Assembly: GCA_028823235.1 (NCBI GenBank)
Contig: JAPKBW010000019.1
Location: 1 to 55,102, forward strand
Reading direction: 5' to 3'
DNA: 55,102 bases
DNA from: Longimicrobiales bacterium
GTDB taxonomy: Bacteria; Gemmatimonadota; Gemmatimonadetes; Longimicrobiales; Gaopeijiaceae
Part shown: positions 8,882-18,734 of the stretch, piece by piece
Layout of the letters: the number at the start of each line of letters is the position of its first letter
Numbering within the stretch: the first letter of the stretch is position 1
Made by a program: the position numbers and the translations under genes
The notes under the pieces: generated by a model
Told to the model about the DNA's origin: nothing
What the model saw: the letters and a program-made list of their open reading frames with translations, nothing else
Database searches by the model: none

Positions 8882-9270
8882 TGAGACCGTTCAGATCGCG
8901 ACTTCGGGTGGTGGCTATCGCGGGCCTCATTGTCTCGGCGGCGTCCTGCGATTCGGGACCGAAGGGCCCGGGCAGCCTGCTGGCTCGAGCGACCGGCGAA
9001 GAACTCGCTGGGGTTCTGATCCAGGTGGAGGGCCTAGGTATCCAGAGCTTTTCTGGACGTGGCACGACCCGGGTGTACGCAGCGGAGACCCCCGGGGCCG
9101 CGAACACGCACCGCGTACTTCTGATCGATCCCGTTGGAGGCGATCTCGGCTTTGAAATTTTCGTCGAGGACCGAGCGATGGAGGGGCCGATCATCACTGT
9201 ACTCCAAGCCTCTCTCCTAAACGATCGTACGGCGTCCGCAGCCGTCGCCACAGTTGCCATCGAGCGCTGA
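8881..9270 (+). CDS. Small lipoprotein coupled to the M6 protease
   Basis: A 129-residue protein with a lipoprotein signal (RLRVVAIAGLIVSAASC, acylated Cys about residue 23) and a mature domain of ~105 residues that is mostly predicted beta strand (LAGVLIQVEGLGIQSF; HRVLLIDPVGGDLGFEIFVED). ATG 8881 shares its A with the protease TGA; GTG 8875 and 8878 are alternative starts. I do not recognise the domain with certainty. Its size, beta character, small-residue glycine turn (GGDLGFEI) and position after a protease with a dockerin-like tail make a cohesin-like outer-membrane anchor conceivable. That is inference. Confidence 0.75.
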   Translation: MRPFRSRLRVVAIAGLIVSAASCDSGPKGPGSLLARATGEELAGVLIQVEGLGIQSFSGRGTTRVYAAETPGAANTHRVLLIDPVGGDLGFEIFVEDRAMEGPIITVLQASLLNDRTASAAVATVAIER

Positions 9271-9345
9271 AGCTCCGGTCTAATCGGGGCTGTCGGACCG
9301 CTTGCCGACCTATCCTCGTTCCACCATCTTGCGCGGGCCGTTTTT

Positions 9346-9363
9346 CACACCCTGCGGGGTGTG
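9346..9363 (+). other. Stem-loop in the gap before the MetS-like gene
   Basis: CACACCC (9346-9352) pairs with GGGTGTG (9357-9363) around TGCG, preceded by TTTTT. The T-run is on the wrong side for a plus-strand terminator. No SAM riboswitch pattern was found in the 160-base gap 9271-9430. Confidence 0.3.
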
Positions 9364-9404
9364 TGGTGCGGTCCGCCAGAAGTGCCTTAAAACTGATCAT
9401 TTGG

Positions 9405-9422
9405 CCGCCCGTGAGGCGGAGG
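9405..9422 (+). promoter_or_regulatory. Hairpin overlapping the ribosome binding site of the MetS-like gene
   Basis: CCGCC (9405-9409) can pair with GGCGG (9415-9419). The second arm overlaps the GGAGG ribosome binding site (9418-9422), which sits eight bases before ATG 9431. Folding would partly hide the site. The RBS itself decides the short start. Confidence 0.4.
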
Positions 9423-9430
9423 AACCGCCC

Positions 9431-9544
9431 ATGACCGCATCGACTTGGATCACCATGATCGTGGTCATGACGTTCATTTGGGGTGGTTTCGCGACGGTGC
9501 TTCTCACCGCGATCCGGAAAGAATCCGGCAAGAGCGATGGGTAA
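9431..9544 (+). CDS. MetS-like small subunit of an NSS transporter
   Basis: A 37-residue peptide with one transmembrane helix (TWITMIVVMTFIWGGFATVLL) and a short positive tail (AIRKESGKSDG). The pattern M-V-V-x(4)-W-G-G then A-x-R-K resembles the MetS/MaAIMP small subunits that pair with NSS-family methionine/alanine importers (known in Corynebacterium MetPS). The frame is open from 9302, but ATG 9431 has a clear GGAGG eight bases upstream and gives the family length. The only NSS transporter in the window is about 6 kb upstream at 1946, with unrelated genes between; pairing them is inference. Confidence 0.7.
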   Translation: MTASTWITMIVVMTFIWGGFATVLLTAIRKESGKSDG

Positions 9545-9583
9545 CATCCGCTACTCCGTGCGACCGCGGCATCTGCGAGGCCC

Positions 9584-12500
9584 GTGCCCCGACGCGACGA
9601 CCTAGAGACCATACTCATTCTGGGGTCCGGCCCGATCATCATCGGCCAGGCCTGTGAGTTCGACTATTCCGGTACTCAGGCCGTTCGCGCCCTGAAAGAA
9701 GAAGGCTACCGGGTCGTCCTGGTCAATTCGAACCCTGCCACCATCATGACCGATCCGGATCTCGCGGATCGGACCTACATCGAGCCTATTACGGCCGAGT
9801 GGGTTGAGATGGTGATCGAGCGGGAGAAACCTGATGCGCTCCTTCCGACCATGGGCGGTCAGACCGCGCTGAATGTCGCGATGGATCTACACCATGCCGG
9901 GGTGCTCGGAAAGCACGGCGTGGAGCTGATCGGGGCCAATGCTCGCTCGATCGAGATGGCAGAGGACCGCGAGAAATTCACGGAGGCGATGCATCGTATC
10001 GGCCTGAAGGTGCCGACCGGGGGCTTCGCCAAGACGATCGAAGAGGCGTTCGAGGTCGTCGAGACGACGCACTATCCCGCGATCGTGCGCCCGTCGTTCA
10101 CGATGGGCGGGACCGGCGGTGGCATCGCGTACAATCGCGAAGAATTCGAAATCCAGGTCCGCAAAGGCCTCGACGCATCTCCGATCACCGAAGTGCTCAT
10201 CGACCGCTCCGTCATCGGGTGGAAGGAATACGAACTCGAGGTCGTTCGCGACGGCAACGACAACGTCATCATTGTGTGCTCGATTGAGAACTTCGACCCG
10301 ATGGGCGTACATACCGGTGATTCGATCACCGTTGCACCCGCTCAGACGCTCACCGACGTCGAGTACCAACACATGCGTGATGCCTCGATCGCGATCATTC
10401 GCGAGATCGGTGTCGAGGCTGGTGGCTGTAACGTCCAGTTCGCGGTGAACCCGGACAATGGCGAGCTCCTCGTAGTGGAGATGAACCCGAGGGTCTCTCG
10501 GTCTTCTGCGCTCGCTTCGAAAGCGACGGGATTCCCGATCGCCCGGGTTGGGGCGAAGCTCGCCGTGGGATATCACTTGGACGAGTTGCCGAACGACATC
10601 ACGGAGACCACACCGGCCTCGTTCGAGCCCACGCTGGACTATGTCGTCGTCAAGCTGCCCCGCTTTGCGTTTGAGAAATTTCCGGGAGTCGACGACACCC
10701 TCGGTGTCCAGATGAAGGCCGTCGGCGAGACCATGGCGATCGGCCGTACGTTCCGGAGTGCCTGGCAAAAGGGATTCCGTGGACTTGAGACCGGAAGGCA
10801 TGGCTGGGTCACCGGTAAGACTTTGGAGGACGACGGACTCGCGAATGGTGAGGTCTCGACGTTGGTCTCTTCGCTACGACGCCCGACTGCTGAGAGGCCA
10901 TATCAGTTGAAGCGAGCCTTTGAGGCTGGGCTCGGCGTTGAAGAGATTTTCGAGGCGACGAAAATCGATCGATGGTTTCTGGACCAGCTCCAGCAGATCC
11001 TGGAGTGGGAAGGGCGTTACTCCGGGGCAGACGAGGTCAGCACCGACTTCCTCCGGGCGATGAAGCGCGAGGGATTCAGTGACCTGCAGCTTGCCGAACT
11101 GCGCAACGAAGACGAAGTCGCGGTGCGCGAGCGGCGCTGGGACGTGGGTATTCGAGCCACGTTCAACGTCGTCGACACGTGTGCCGGAGAGTTCCCTGCG
11201 GAGACGACCTACTACTACTCGTCGTACGAAGACGAGACTGAGAGTGTGCGGTCGGAACGGGACAAGATCGTGATCCTCGGCAGCGGGCCGAACCGCATCG
11301 GGCAGGGCATCGAGTTCGACTACTGCTGTGTCCAGGCGGTCCTCGCGTTGAAGGAGGCAGGGTACGAAACCATCATGATCAACTCCAACCCTGAAACTGT
11401 TTCCACGGACTTCGACGTCAGCGACAAGCTCTACTTCGAACCGCTCACGCTCGAGGATGTCTTAGAGATCCTCCATCTCGAGCAGCCCAAGGGCGTCATC
11501 GTCCAGCTTGGCGGACAGACGCCGCTCAAACTGGCGGAGGGCCTTGAGGCCTTCGGTGCCCCCGTACTGGGCACTCCAGTCGACGCGATCGATCGCGCAG
11601 AGGATCGAGACCGCTTCGATGAAGTCTGTCGGATCATTGGGGCTCGTACACCAGACAACGGCATGGCAACGAGCGAAGAGGAAGCCATTGCCGTGGCTGA
11701 AAAGATTGGGTTCCCGGTTCTGGTCCGCCCAAGCTATGTCCTCGGCGGCCGTGCCATGCGGATCATCTACGACGAACCCTCGCTCAAGCAGTACTTCGAG
11801 GAGGCCGTAAAGGCGTCTCCGGACCACCCGGTGCTGATCGATCGATTCCTCGAAGACGCGTTCGAGGCAGATGTCGATGCGCTTTGCGACGGCACCGACG
11901 TAGTGATCGGCGGAATCATGCAGCATATCGAGGACGCAGGAGTTCACTCGGGCGACTCGGCCTGTGTTATCCCTCCGTACGCCTTGTCCGGCGATTCGCT
12001 CGAGGAGATCCGTGCTCTGACCCGCAAGTTCGCGCTCGAACTCGGAGTCATTGGACTCATGAACGTGCAGTATGCCATCCGAGACGGGGTGGTCTACGTG
12101 CTTGAGGTGAATCCGCGAGCCTCCAGAACGATACCGTTCGTCAGCAAGGCTACAGGCTACCCGCTGGCCCGTATCGCATCGCGAATCATGGCCGGAGAGC
12201 GACTTGCTGATCTCGACGTCCCAGAGGAGCCGCCGGTGCCCGGGGTCGCGGTGAAGGAAGCGGCCTTCCCGTTCAACCGGTTTGACGTCGATGTCCTTCT
12301 GGGTCCCGAGATGAGATCTACCGGTGAGGTCATGGGTTTTGATGACTCCTTCGGGATGGCATTCGCAAAGGCGCAGGTATCCGCGGGCAACGATCTTCCG
12401 GAGGCCGGCAAGGTTATCGTCACGGTGAACGAGCGTGATCGCGAGACGGTGACGCCCATGCTGCGGCGCCTGCGGGACCTCGGATTCGAGTTGATGGCGA

Positions 12501-12826
12501 CCAAAGGCACACAGGCGTATTTGAGCCGCCTCGGCGTACCTGCCGAAATGGTTTACAAGGTCGGCGAGGGGCGTCCGAACATCGTCGACCACATCGTGAC
12601 GGGTGATATCGCGCTGCTCATCAACACGCCGCTCGGCAAGAAGTCGCAGTACGACGATTACGCCATGCGACGGGCTGCGATCACCCACAGTGTCCCCTAT
12701 CTAACCACGATGTCGGCGACGTCGGCGGCCTGTGATGCACTGATCGCTCTGAAGTCCCGACGCCGCGAGGTTCTGTCGATCCAGGAACGTATCGCCTCCC
12801 TCCAGACGCCTGTCGGCGCAGCCTAG
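9584..12826 (+). CDS. carB: Carbamoyl-phosphate synthase large subunit
   Basis: Makes carbamoyl phosphate from ammonia (delivered by CarA), bicarbonate and two ATP, for arginine and pyrimidine synthesis. At 1,080 residues it is full length. The two homologous ATP-grasp halves are clear: [22 protein letters not shown] opens the first and [22 protein letters not shown] (about residue 560) the second, each with an ATP-grasp [13 protein letters not shown] / [14 protein letters not shown] motif. An oligomerisation region lies between and an MGS-like allosteric domain forms the last ~145 residues. The start is GTG 9584. No carA is present in the window, so the subunits are encoded apart. Confidence 0.98.
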   Translation: MPRRDDLETILILGSGPIIIGQACEFDYSGTQAVRALKEEGYRVVLVNSNPATIMTDPDLADRTYIEPITAEWVEMVIEREKPDALLPTMGGQTALNVAMDLHHAGVLGKHGVELIGANARSIEMAEDREKFTEAMHRIGLKVPTGGFAKTIEEAFEVVETTHYPAIVRPSFTMGGTGGGIAYNREEFEIQVRKGLDASPITEVLIDRSVIGWKEYELEVVRDGNDNVIIVCSIENFDPMGVHTGDSITVAPAQTLTDVEYQHMRDASIAIIREIGVEAGGCNVQFAVNPDNGELLVVEMNPRVSRSSALASKATGFPIARVGAKLAVGYHLDELPNDITETTPASFEPTLDYVVVKLPRFAFEKFPGVDDTLGVQMKAVGETMAIGRTFRSAWQKGFRGLETGRHGWVTGKTLEDDGLANGEVSTLVSSLRRPTAERPYQLKRAFEAGLGVEEIFEATKIDRWFLDQLQQILEWEGRYSGADEVSTDFLRAMKREGFSDLQLAELRNEDEVAVRERRWDVGIRATFNVVDTCAGEFPAETTYYYSSYEDETESVRSERDKIVILGSGPNRIGQGIEFDYCCVQAVLALKEAGYETIMINSNPETVSTDFDVSDKLYFEPLTLEDVLEILHLEQPKGVIVQLGGQTPLKLAEGLEAFGAPVLGTPVDAIDRAEDRDRFDEVCRIIGARTPDNGMATSEEEAIAVAEKIGFPVLVRPSYVLGGRAMRIIYDEPSLKQYFEEAVKASPDHPVLIDRFLEDAFEADVDALCDGTDVVIGGIMQHIEDAGVHSGDSACVIPPYALSGDSLEEIRALTRKFALELGVIGLMNVQYAIRDGVVYVLEVNPRASRTIPFVSKATGYPLARIASRIMAGERLADLDVPEEPPVPGVAVKEAAFPFNRFDVDVLLGPEMRSTGEVMGFDDSFGMAFAKAQVSAGNDLPEAGKVIVTVNERDRETVTPMLRRLRDLGFELMATKGTQAYLSRLGVPAEMVYKVGEGRPNIVDHIVTGDIALLINTPLGKKSQYDDYAMRRAAITHSVPYLTTMSATSAACDALIALKSRRREVLSIQERIASLQTPVGAA

Positions 12827-12876
12827 GACTGCGCAGCACACAACCGCGCCGACGCTGAACCCAGGGCAGGACCAGC

Positions 12877-13884
12877 ATGACTGATCGGACCGGCTTCTTT
12901 TTGCACCATGCCTCGCCGCTGCATGACACAGGCTGGGGGCATCCTGAGCATCAGGGCCGCCTGCGCGCACTGGCTTCGACCGTGGGAAGGGACTTGCTGA
13001 CGCTCCACGGTCATGTAGAGCAGATGGCCCCTGCCGATGCGTCACTCGTCGATATCGGCCGTGTTCATTCCGAGTCTCAGATCGCCAACGTGCGGGCTGC
13101 GTGCGATCAGGCTTCGGCCTCGGGCAGCATCGCGGCAATCGATCCCGATACGAAAGTGTCTTCCGCGTCGTGGGAAGCTGCTCTCGGCAGTGCTGGGACT
13201 GCGATCGTTGCGGTCGCTGCCGTGGCGCGCGGCGAGCTGGCGAATGCGTTTGTTGCCACACGGCCGCCGGGGCACCATGCCACGCCAGATCAGGCGATGG
13301 GCTTCTGTCTGTTCAACAACGTGGCCGTGGCGGCCCGCTTCCTGCAGGCCGCAGGACTTGCCGAGCGGGTGCTCATCGTCGACTGGGATGTCCACCACGG
13401 AAACGGCACTCAGGACACGTTCTATTCCGATCCGACCGTGTTTTTTCTGTCGTTGCACCAGTGGCCGCACTATCCCGGATCCGGCGCGGTGCATGAGACG
13501 GGCGAGGGGCCAGGCGTGGGCACGACCCTGAATGTGCCTCTCCCTGCGGGCACGAGCGCAGATGTCTATCTCAAGCACTTCGAGGCGGCGATCCAGACCG
13601 CTCTCGAGCGCTTCCAGCCAGATTTTGTGCTGGTCTCCGCGGGATTTGATTGCATGGCAGGAGACCCGCTCGGGGAGTTCCTGCTGGAGCCGGAGCACCT
13701 CCACGGCATGACCCGTTTCATTATGGACAGGGCGGCCGCTACCTGTGGTGGGCGGGTGGTGGCGCTCCTGGAGGGTGGGTACGACCCGTCACGTCTTGGC
13801 CACGGCACGGTTGCCGTCATTCGTGCGCTGGCCAGCCTAGAAGGACCGGTCAGCGGTAGCGACGCTACGCGCGTTGCCCCGTAG
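12877..13884 (+). CDS. Histone deacetylase family (class II-like/acetoin utilisation) hydrolase
   Basis: A 335-residue cytoplasmic zinc amidohydrolase of the HDAC/AcuC/acetylpolyamine deacetylase superfamily. Characteristic residues are GHPEHQGRL, the catalytic histidine pair in RPPGHHATPDQAMGFCLFNN, the zinc site VDWDVHHGNGTQD (Asp and His), a second Asp in SAGFDCMAGDPLG, and the terminal LEGGYD tyrosine. Bacterial members deacetylate polyamines, acetyl-lysine or other small amides; the substrate is not determinable here. It follows carB by 50 bases and precedes the methyltransferase by 25 bases. Confidence 0.93.
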   Translation: MTDRTGFFLHHASPLHDTGWGHPEHQGRLRALASTVGRDLLTLHGHVEQMAPADASLVDIGRVHSESQIANVRAACDQASASGSIAAIDPDTKVSSASWEAALGSAGTAIVAVAAVARGELANAFVATRPPGHHATPDQAMGFCLFNNVAVAARFLQAAGLAERVLIVDWDVHHGNGTQDTFYSDPTVFFLSLHQWPHYPGSGAVHETGEGPGVGTTLNVPLPAGTSADVYLKHFEAAIQTALERFQPDFVLVSAGFDCMAGDPLGEFLLEPEHLHGMTRFIMDRAAATCGGRVVALLEGGYDPSRLGHGTVAVIRALASLEGPVSGSDATRVAP

Positions 13885-13909
13885 GCGGGCGCAGGTACCT
13901 TTCTCCCCC

Positions 13910-14926
13910 ATGTCATCCGCCGAAGACACCGAGGTGTACGCACCCTCAGTCCCGTCCATGCTCGACCTCGTCCGGATGAGTCCCAAGCGGCTCTTTCCTC
14001 CGGGCGGTGTCGATCTGTACAGGCAGATCGCAGTTCTCACTGAGATGGCGCCGGGGGTTGAAGTCCTCGACGTCGCTGCGGGGAAGGGCGTTCCACTCGA
14101 ATATTTCGCCACTGAGTTTGGTGTCACGGCCTCTGGCGTGGACGTCAACCCCGAGATGGTCTCGGAAGCTGAATGGTGGAGTCGTGAGCTTCAGCAGGGC
14201 CAGCGGATGCAGTTTCAGTCCGGACGGTCCGATGCCTTGCCCTACCGCGACGGCATTTTCAACACCACAATCGGCGAGATCGGCTTCTCCAACCATTGTG
14301 AGCCGGCCGATGCGATTCGCGAGCTCGTACGGGTAACGAAGCCCGGTGGTTTCGTCGTGCTGGTTCAGCTGGTCTGGAAAGCACCCGTAGACGCGAGTCG
14401 CCGCGAGGTGTTAGCAGCGCACCTCGGGGCCCGACCGCTCATGGTTGTGGAGTGGAAGCGACTTTTGAAGGAGTGTGGCGTCGGCGAAGTGCACGTAGAG
14501 GACTGGTCGGACGATGAGACCGCCTTTCGGCCGGCCGTAGTGAAACCCTTTTCGGATTTAGCCGAGATGTTCTCGCTTGGTGAGCGCATCGGCATTCTCC
14601 GTCGGGTCTGGCGTCGGTGGGGCTGGAGGGGTGTGAGCTCGGCGATTGCTCGAGGGAACGAAGTCCACAAACTCCTCACGAGTGAGAGAATTCTCGGGCT
14701 GGACCTGCTGCGCGGTCGGAAGGAGGGTGGGCGGGTGGCGGAATCGAGTGCCGAGGTCAGCGACAGTGAGACTTCCGATACTGTGGAAAGTCCAGAATCC
14801 GTCGCAACGCTCCCGCATCCAGCAGATCTCGACTCCAGTCAATCAGAAAACGAAGAGAGTGAAATGGCCGATACGCACGGTCTCCCGCTCTTCCAAGGTG
14901 AACCGCAGGGAGAAACCGATGAGTGA
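13910..14926 (+). CDS. SAM-dependent methyltransferase with acidic tail
   Basis: A 338-residue class I methyltransferase. Motif I is VLDVAAGKGVPLEYFA, the acidic residue ending strand 2 is in GVDVNPEMV, and DALPYRDGIFNTTIGEIGFSNHCEPADAIREL and VTKPGGFVVLV give the post-motif pattern of the UbiE/Methyltransf_11 type. After residue ~270 comes a low-complexity Ser/Glu-rich tail (about 60 residues), probably disordered. The frame is open from 13874, inside the upstream gene; ATG 13910 is preferred. Its last eight bases overlap the M24 peptidase start. Substrate unknown. Confidence 0.85.
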   Translation: MSSAEDTEVYAPSVPSMLDLVRMSPKRLFPPGGVDLYRQIAVLTEMAPGVEVLDVAAGKGVPLEYFATEFGVTASGVDVNPEMVSEAEWWSRELQQGQRMQFQSGRSDALPYRDGIFNTTIGEIGFSNHCEPADAIRELVRVTKPGGFVVLVQLVWKAPVDASRREVLAAHLGARPLMVVEWKRLLKECGVGEVHVEDWSDDETAFRPAVVKPFSDLAEMFSLGERIGILRRVWRRWGWRGVSSAIARGNEVHKLLTSERILGLDLLRGRKEGGRVAESSAEVSDSETSDTVESPESVATLPHPADLDSSQSENEESEMADTHGLPLFQGEPQGETDE

Positions 14927-16112
14927 CGCATTGTTGTGCACACAGGAAGGTGTTGAGCGGGTCCAAGCCGCGCTTTGCGATCAGGGGCTTGATGGCTGGT
15001 TGTTGTACGAGTTCCATCATTTGAATCCCATTCCCGTCACACTGCTTGGGCTAGGCAAGACTACCCGCCGGGCCTTTGTGCTCATTCCGGCTGAGGGGGA
15101 GCCCGTGGCGATGATTCACGCCATCGAAGCCTCGTCCTGGCGGCACTGGCCCTTCGGTCGAAAGAGCTACTCCGGCTGGAGGGACATGGAGGAGCAAATC
15201 GCGGAACTGGTCGAGGGTCGAGCACGACTGGCCATGGAGGTGTCGCCAGGTGCAGCGGTGCCTACGCTCGACTACGTGCCTGCCGGAATCGCGGGTGTCC
15301 TGCTCGGGCACGGGGTCGAGATCTCGAGTTCAGGTGATCTGATCTCGCAGTTCCACTCTGTCCTTTCCGACAAGCAACTCGACGATCACCGGCAAGCTTC
15401 TGAAATCGTAAAGGACGTCGCTCGACGTGCCTTTGACTTTGCCGCAGATGCCATTCGCGCGGCCGCACCGATGACGGAAGGTGCGGTGTCGGAGTGGATC
15501 GTTTTGGAGCTCAATGCTGCGGGGCTGGTCGATCAGGTGTCGTGCATCGTCGCGATCGGGCCACGCGCCTCGGATTCTCACTACGCTCCGATTGGTGATG
15601 GGGAGACGATCAAGCGTGGGGACCTTCTTCTGATCGACCTCTGGGGGTCCTTCGAAGGTTCTGTAGCGGCAGATCAGACGTGGATGGGCATCATGGCATC
15701 GTCGGTCGACACCCGGACTCAGGAGATCTGGGAAGCGGTCCGTGATGCACGTGACGCTGCCGTGACGTTCTTGCAGGAGCGGTCCGATGCCGGCGAGGAG
15801 GTCAAGGGCTTCGAGGTGGACGACGTCTCGAGAGCGGTCATCACCGAGCGCGGATATGGCGAGTATTTTGTCCACCGTACGGGCCACTCCATCGACACCG
15901 ACCTGCACGGCAGTGGTCCGAACTTGGACAATCTAGAGAGCCGAGATGACAGACGCCTCCTGCCTGGCGTGGCATTCTCGATCGAGCCCGGGATCTACAT
16001 CACCGATGATATCGGTGTGAGAAGTGAGATCAACGTCCATTGGGGCGTTGAGGGCCCAGAGGTCACACCCCTAGAGTATCAGACCGAAATCTTCTTGCTA
16101 CTGGACGATTGA
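14919..16112 (+). CDS. M24 family metallopeptidase (Xaa-Pro peptidase-like)
   Basis: A 397-residue two-domain creatinase/prolidase-fold protein. The C-terminal pita-bread domain keeps all five metal ligands: Asp in LIDLWG, Asp in VAADQTW, His in HRTGHSIDTDLHG, Glu in SIEPGIY and Glu in RSEINVHW. It should hydrolyse Xaa-Pro peptides. The frame is open back to 14646, but ATG 14919 (MSDALLCTQEGVERVQ) has GGGAGA just upstream and lies in an 8-base overlap with the methyltransferase. It is distinct from the second M24 enzyme at 36096. Confidence 0.9.
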   Translation: MSDALLCTQEGVERVQAALCDQGLDGWLLYEFHHLNPIPVTLLGLGKTTRRAFVLIPAEGEPVAMIHAIEASSWRHWPFGRKSYSGWRDMEEQIAELVEGRARLAMEVSPGAAVPTLDYVPAGIAGVLLGHGVEISSSGDLISQFHSVLSDKQLDDHRQASEIVKDVARRAFDFAADAIRAAAPMTEGAVSEWIVLELNAAGLVDQVSCIVAIGPRASDSHYAPIGDGETIKRGDLLLIDLWGSFEGSVAADQTWMGIMASSVDTRTQEIWEAVRDARDAAVTFLQERSDAGEEVKGFEVDDVSRAVITERGYGEYFVHRTGHSIDTDLHGSGPNLDNLESRDDRRLLPGVAFSIEPGIYITDDIGVRSEINVHWGVEGPEVTPLEYQTEIFLLLDD

Positions 16113-18637
16113 ACCACGCTGGTCCTGAAAAGGTGCGGTCGTCTGTTCGAGTCGACGTCGCGCTTCCGCTTCCTATTTATAGGACCTTTACCTATCGGGT
16201 CGATGGAGTAGCTCCCCCGGTGGGGACGCGTGTACTCGTGCCGTTCCGCCAAGAGGAACGCATCGGGTGGGTGGTCGGACCGGGTAGTGATGCAATGATT
16301 GATCGTATCAAGCCTGTCTTGGCGGTCCTCGACGAGACTCCGACCGTTCCGCCCGATCTCCTCGAGCTTTGTCGATGGATCGCGTCGTACTACGTCGCCC
16401 CGCTGGGCATCGTTCTGAAATCAGCTCTTCCCGCTGTGTTGTCGGATGTGTCCCGCGACATGGTGACGCTCCAGCCGGGCCCTAGCAAAGGGCTTCGCGG
16501 GCGGGAAACAAAGCTCCTTGACTGGCTCTCGACGAAGGACGGTCCGCAGCGGGTCAAATCGATGCGAAAGGCCTTGGGCATGGGCTCCGTCTGGCCTGAA
16601 ATCCGATCACTGACTGCTCGGGGCCTTCTACACCACGAGACCGTAGCCCCGCCGCCGCCTTCGGTGAAGACCCGCCGGACTGTGACGTTGGTCCGGCATC
16701 TTGAGACCCTCGCGGAGCGCGAAGAGGCGTTTGGTCGAGCGGGTCGGCAGAGAGAGGCCTACGAATACCTAGAGGCCGGCGGAGGTGCAGCCGAACTATC
16801 TCGCCTGACGGGCACCGAGGGCTTCAGTCGGCCCGTGATCACAGGACTTGAGGAGAAAGGGCTCGTGTCCGTGACGGACGAGGAGGAGTACCGGGATCCT
16901 TTCTCCAATACCCCAGTGGTGCCGCCGCCCAACTTCACCCTCACCGATCACCAACGCGTTGCGCTCGACGAACTGACATCGGCTCTCGGTGTCGAAAAGC
17001 CTAGGCCTTTTCTCCTGCAGGGCATCACGGGCTCGGGCAAGACGCTCGTGTACATCGAGCTGCTGCGCAAAGTGTTGGCTCAGGGGCGCACGGCCATCGT
17101 GCTCGTGCCCGAGATCTCTCTCACCCCGCAGACGGTGACCCGTTTTCGCTCACACTTCGGCGACGAAGTTGCTGTGCTTCACTCGGGACTCTCCGACGGC
17201 GAACGATACGATGCCTGGCGCCGCCTTCGACGAGGCGAGCGTCGGATCGCTGTGGGAGCGCGTTCAGCCTTGTTTGCGCCCCTGGAGAACATCGGTGCGA
17301 TCGTCGTTGATGAGGAGCATGACGGGAGCTATAAGCAGTCGGACGCTCCGCGGTACCACGCGCGCGATCTTGCTGTCGTTCGTGCCCACGCTCACGGGGC
17401 GATCTGCGTTCTCGGGAGTGCCACCCCGTCACTCGAAACATGGCATAACGCGAACACCGGAAAGTTTGGGAGATTGCTCCTGCCGGAACGCGCCGGTGGA
17501 GGGAGCCTGCCTGAGGTCCGGCTTGTCGATCTGCGCACGGAGCGGAAGAAGCGAGGAGGAGGGGATTCCAGAGGTCAGGTGAAGGGCCGGCGATCGGAGC
17601 GTGGGGCCGGCGTGCTGTCCAAAGAGCTGGTGGAGGCCGTGGACGAGAGGCTCCGTAAGGAAGAGCAGGTCATACTTCTGCTCAACCGAAGGGGTTACTC
17701 GGCATTCGTTCAGTGCCGGGAGTGCGGTGAGGTCGAGCAGTGCGAGAACTGCTCTATCTCGCTCACCTACCACAAGGTCACGCAACGGATCGTGTGTCAT
17801 CACTGTCGCTTTGAGGCCGCGGCGCCGAGTCGTTGCCCACGTTGCGGGTCCGATGACCTGTCATTTCGCGGTCTCGGTACGGAACAGGTCGAGCGAATCG
17901 CCACCGAGACCTTCCCGACCGCGCGTATCGCCCGAATGGATGTCGACACGACGTCGGGCAAGTGGGCCCACCAGCGTATTCTGGAGCGGGTTGAGCGGCT
18001 CGAAGTCGACATTCTCCTCGGCACACAGATGATCGCGAAAGGACTCGACTTCCCGCGGGTCACACTGGTGGGCGTCGTCAACGCGGACGTCGGGATGAAT
18101 CTCCCCGACTTCAGGGCGAGCGAGCGCACCTTCCAACTCCTCAGTCAGGTGGCAGGCCGAGCAGGTAGGAGCTCGCTTGGAGGCGAGGTCTTGATTCAGA
18201 CGTCGCTGCCTGATCACTACGCGATTCGGGCCGCGGTCACGCATGACCTCGAGACGTTCGCGAAGCGCGAACTCTCAGAGCGCGCGCACCCGAGCTATCC
18301 GCCGCACGTGCGAGTCATCAATGTGGTCATCAGCAGTCCCGACCAACTTCTGGCGGCGAGCGCGGCCGAGGGTGCGGCCGGGTGGATGCGCCGAGGGCTG
18401 ACGGGACAGGTCGCGTCGTCTGGTGAGGCCAGCCAAGCGGCAGGTCAGGTCGAGATCGTTGGCCCGGCTCCCGCCCCGATCGAGCGACTGCATGGCCGCT
18501 GGCGGTGGCACTTCCTGCTCCGTGGGAGCTCCCCGGCGGCACTTGGGCACGCGGCTCGGGCTCTGGCCGAGTATCACCGGCTACCGTCCGGAGACGTCAG
18601 GTTGTCCCTGGACCGGGATCCCGTGGCGGTTCTGTAG
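16109..18637 (+). CDS. priA: Primosomal protein N' (replication restart helicase PriA)
   Basis: A DNA helicase that reloads the replisome at stalled forks. Of 842 residues, the first ~190 form the 3'-DNA-binding and winged-helix region (VALPLPIYRTFTYRV). The helicase has GITGSGKT (Walker A), VVDEEHDGSYKQSD (DEEH box) and GSATPS. An eight-cysteine zinc region follows (CREC..CENC..CHHC..CPRC), then LLGTQMIAKGLDFP and SQVAGRAGR. A basic Gly-rich insert precedes the zinc region. Start is uncertain: TTG 16109 overlaps the M24 stop, while GTG 16133 gives an N-terminus closer to E. coli PriA. Confidence 0.96.
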   Translation: MNHAGPEKVRSSVRVDVALPLPIYRTFTYRVDGVAPPVGTRVLVPFRQEERIGWVVGPGSDAMIDRIKPVLAVLDETPTVPPDLLELCRWIASYYVAPLGIVLKSALPAVLSDVSRDMVTLQPGPSKGLRGRETKLLDWLSTKDGPQRVKSMRKALGMGSVWPEIRSLTARGLLHHETVAPPPPSVKTRRTVTLVRHLETLAEREEAFGRAGRQREAYEYLEAGGGAAELSRLTGTEGFSRPVITGLEEKGLVSVTDEEEYRDPFSNTPVVPPPNFTLTDHQRVALDELTSALGVEKPRPFLLQGITGSGKTLVYIELLRKVLAQGRTAIVLVPEISLTPQTVTRFRSHFGDEVAVLHSGLSDGERYDAWRRLRRGERRIAVGARSALFAPLENIGAIVVDEEHDGSYKQSDAPRYHARDLAVVRAHAHGAICVLGSATPSLETWHNANTGKFGRLLLPERAGGGSLPEVRLVDLRTERKKRGGGDSRGQVKGRRSERGAGVLSKELVEAVDERLRKEEQVILLLNRRGYSAFVQCRECGEVEQCENCSISLTYHKVTQRIVCHHCRFEAAAPSRCPRCGSDDLSFRGLGTEQVERIATETFPTARIARMDVDTTSGKWAHQRILERVERLEVDILLGTQMIAKGLDFPRVTLVGVVNADVGMNLPDFRASERTFQLLSQVAGRAGRSSLGGEVLIQTSLPDHYAIRAAVTHDLETFAKRELSERAHPSYPPHVRVINVVISSPDQLLAASAAEGAAGWMRRGLTGQVASSGEASQAAGQVEIVGPAPAPIERLHGRWRWHFLLRGSSPAALGHAARALAEYHRLPSGDVRLSLDRDPVAVL

Positions 18638-18734
18638 TGCTCCACCCGGGCGATGCGAGGGATTGAGAGCGCTCCGTCCGCACCGTAGCTTCGTCAACTA
18701 GGGTTGATGACTGGCGAAGGTGAGGAGGGGGAGC

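Noticed and set aside
9302-9430. 43-residue N-terminal extension of the MetS-like peptide
   Set aside because: The extension spans a hairpin and the GGAGG ribosome site, and the family consists only of the short membrane peptide.
11462-12688. 408-residue open frame antisense to carB
   Set aside because: Shadow of carB with no domain and no ribosome site.
61-13905. Shared 12-mer GGTACCTTTCTC upstream of glyS (61-72) and the methyltransferase (13894-13905)
   Set aside because: Chance 12-mer matches are expected in 55 kb, and the distances to the starts differ (43 and 4 bases), so a common promoter element is not supported.
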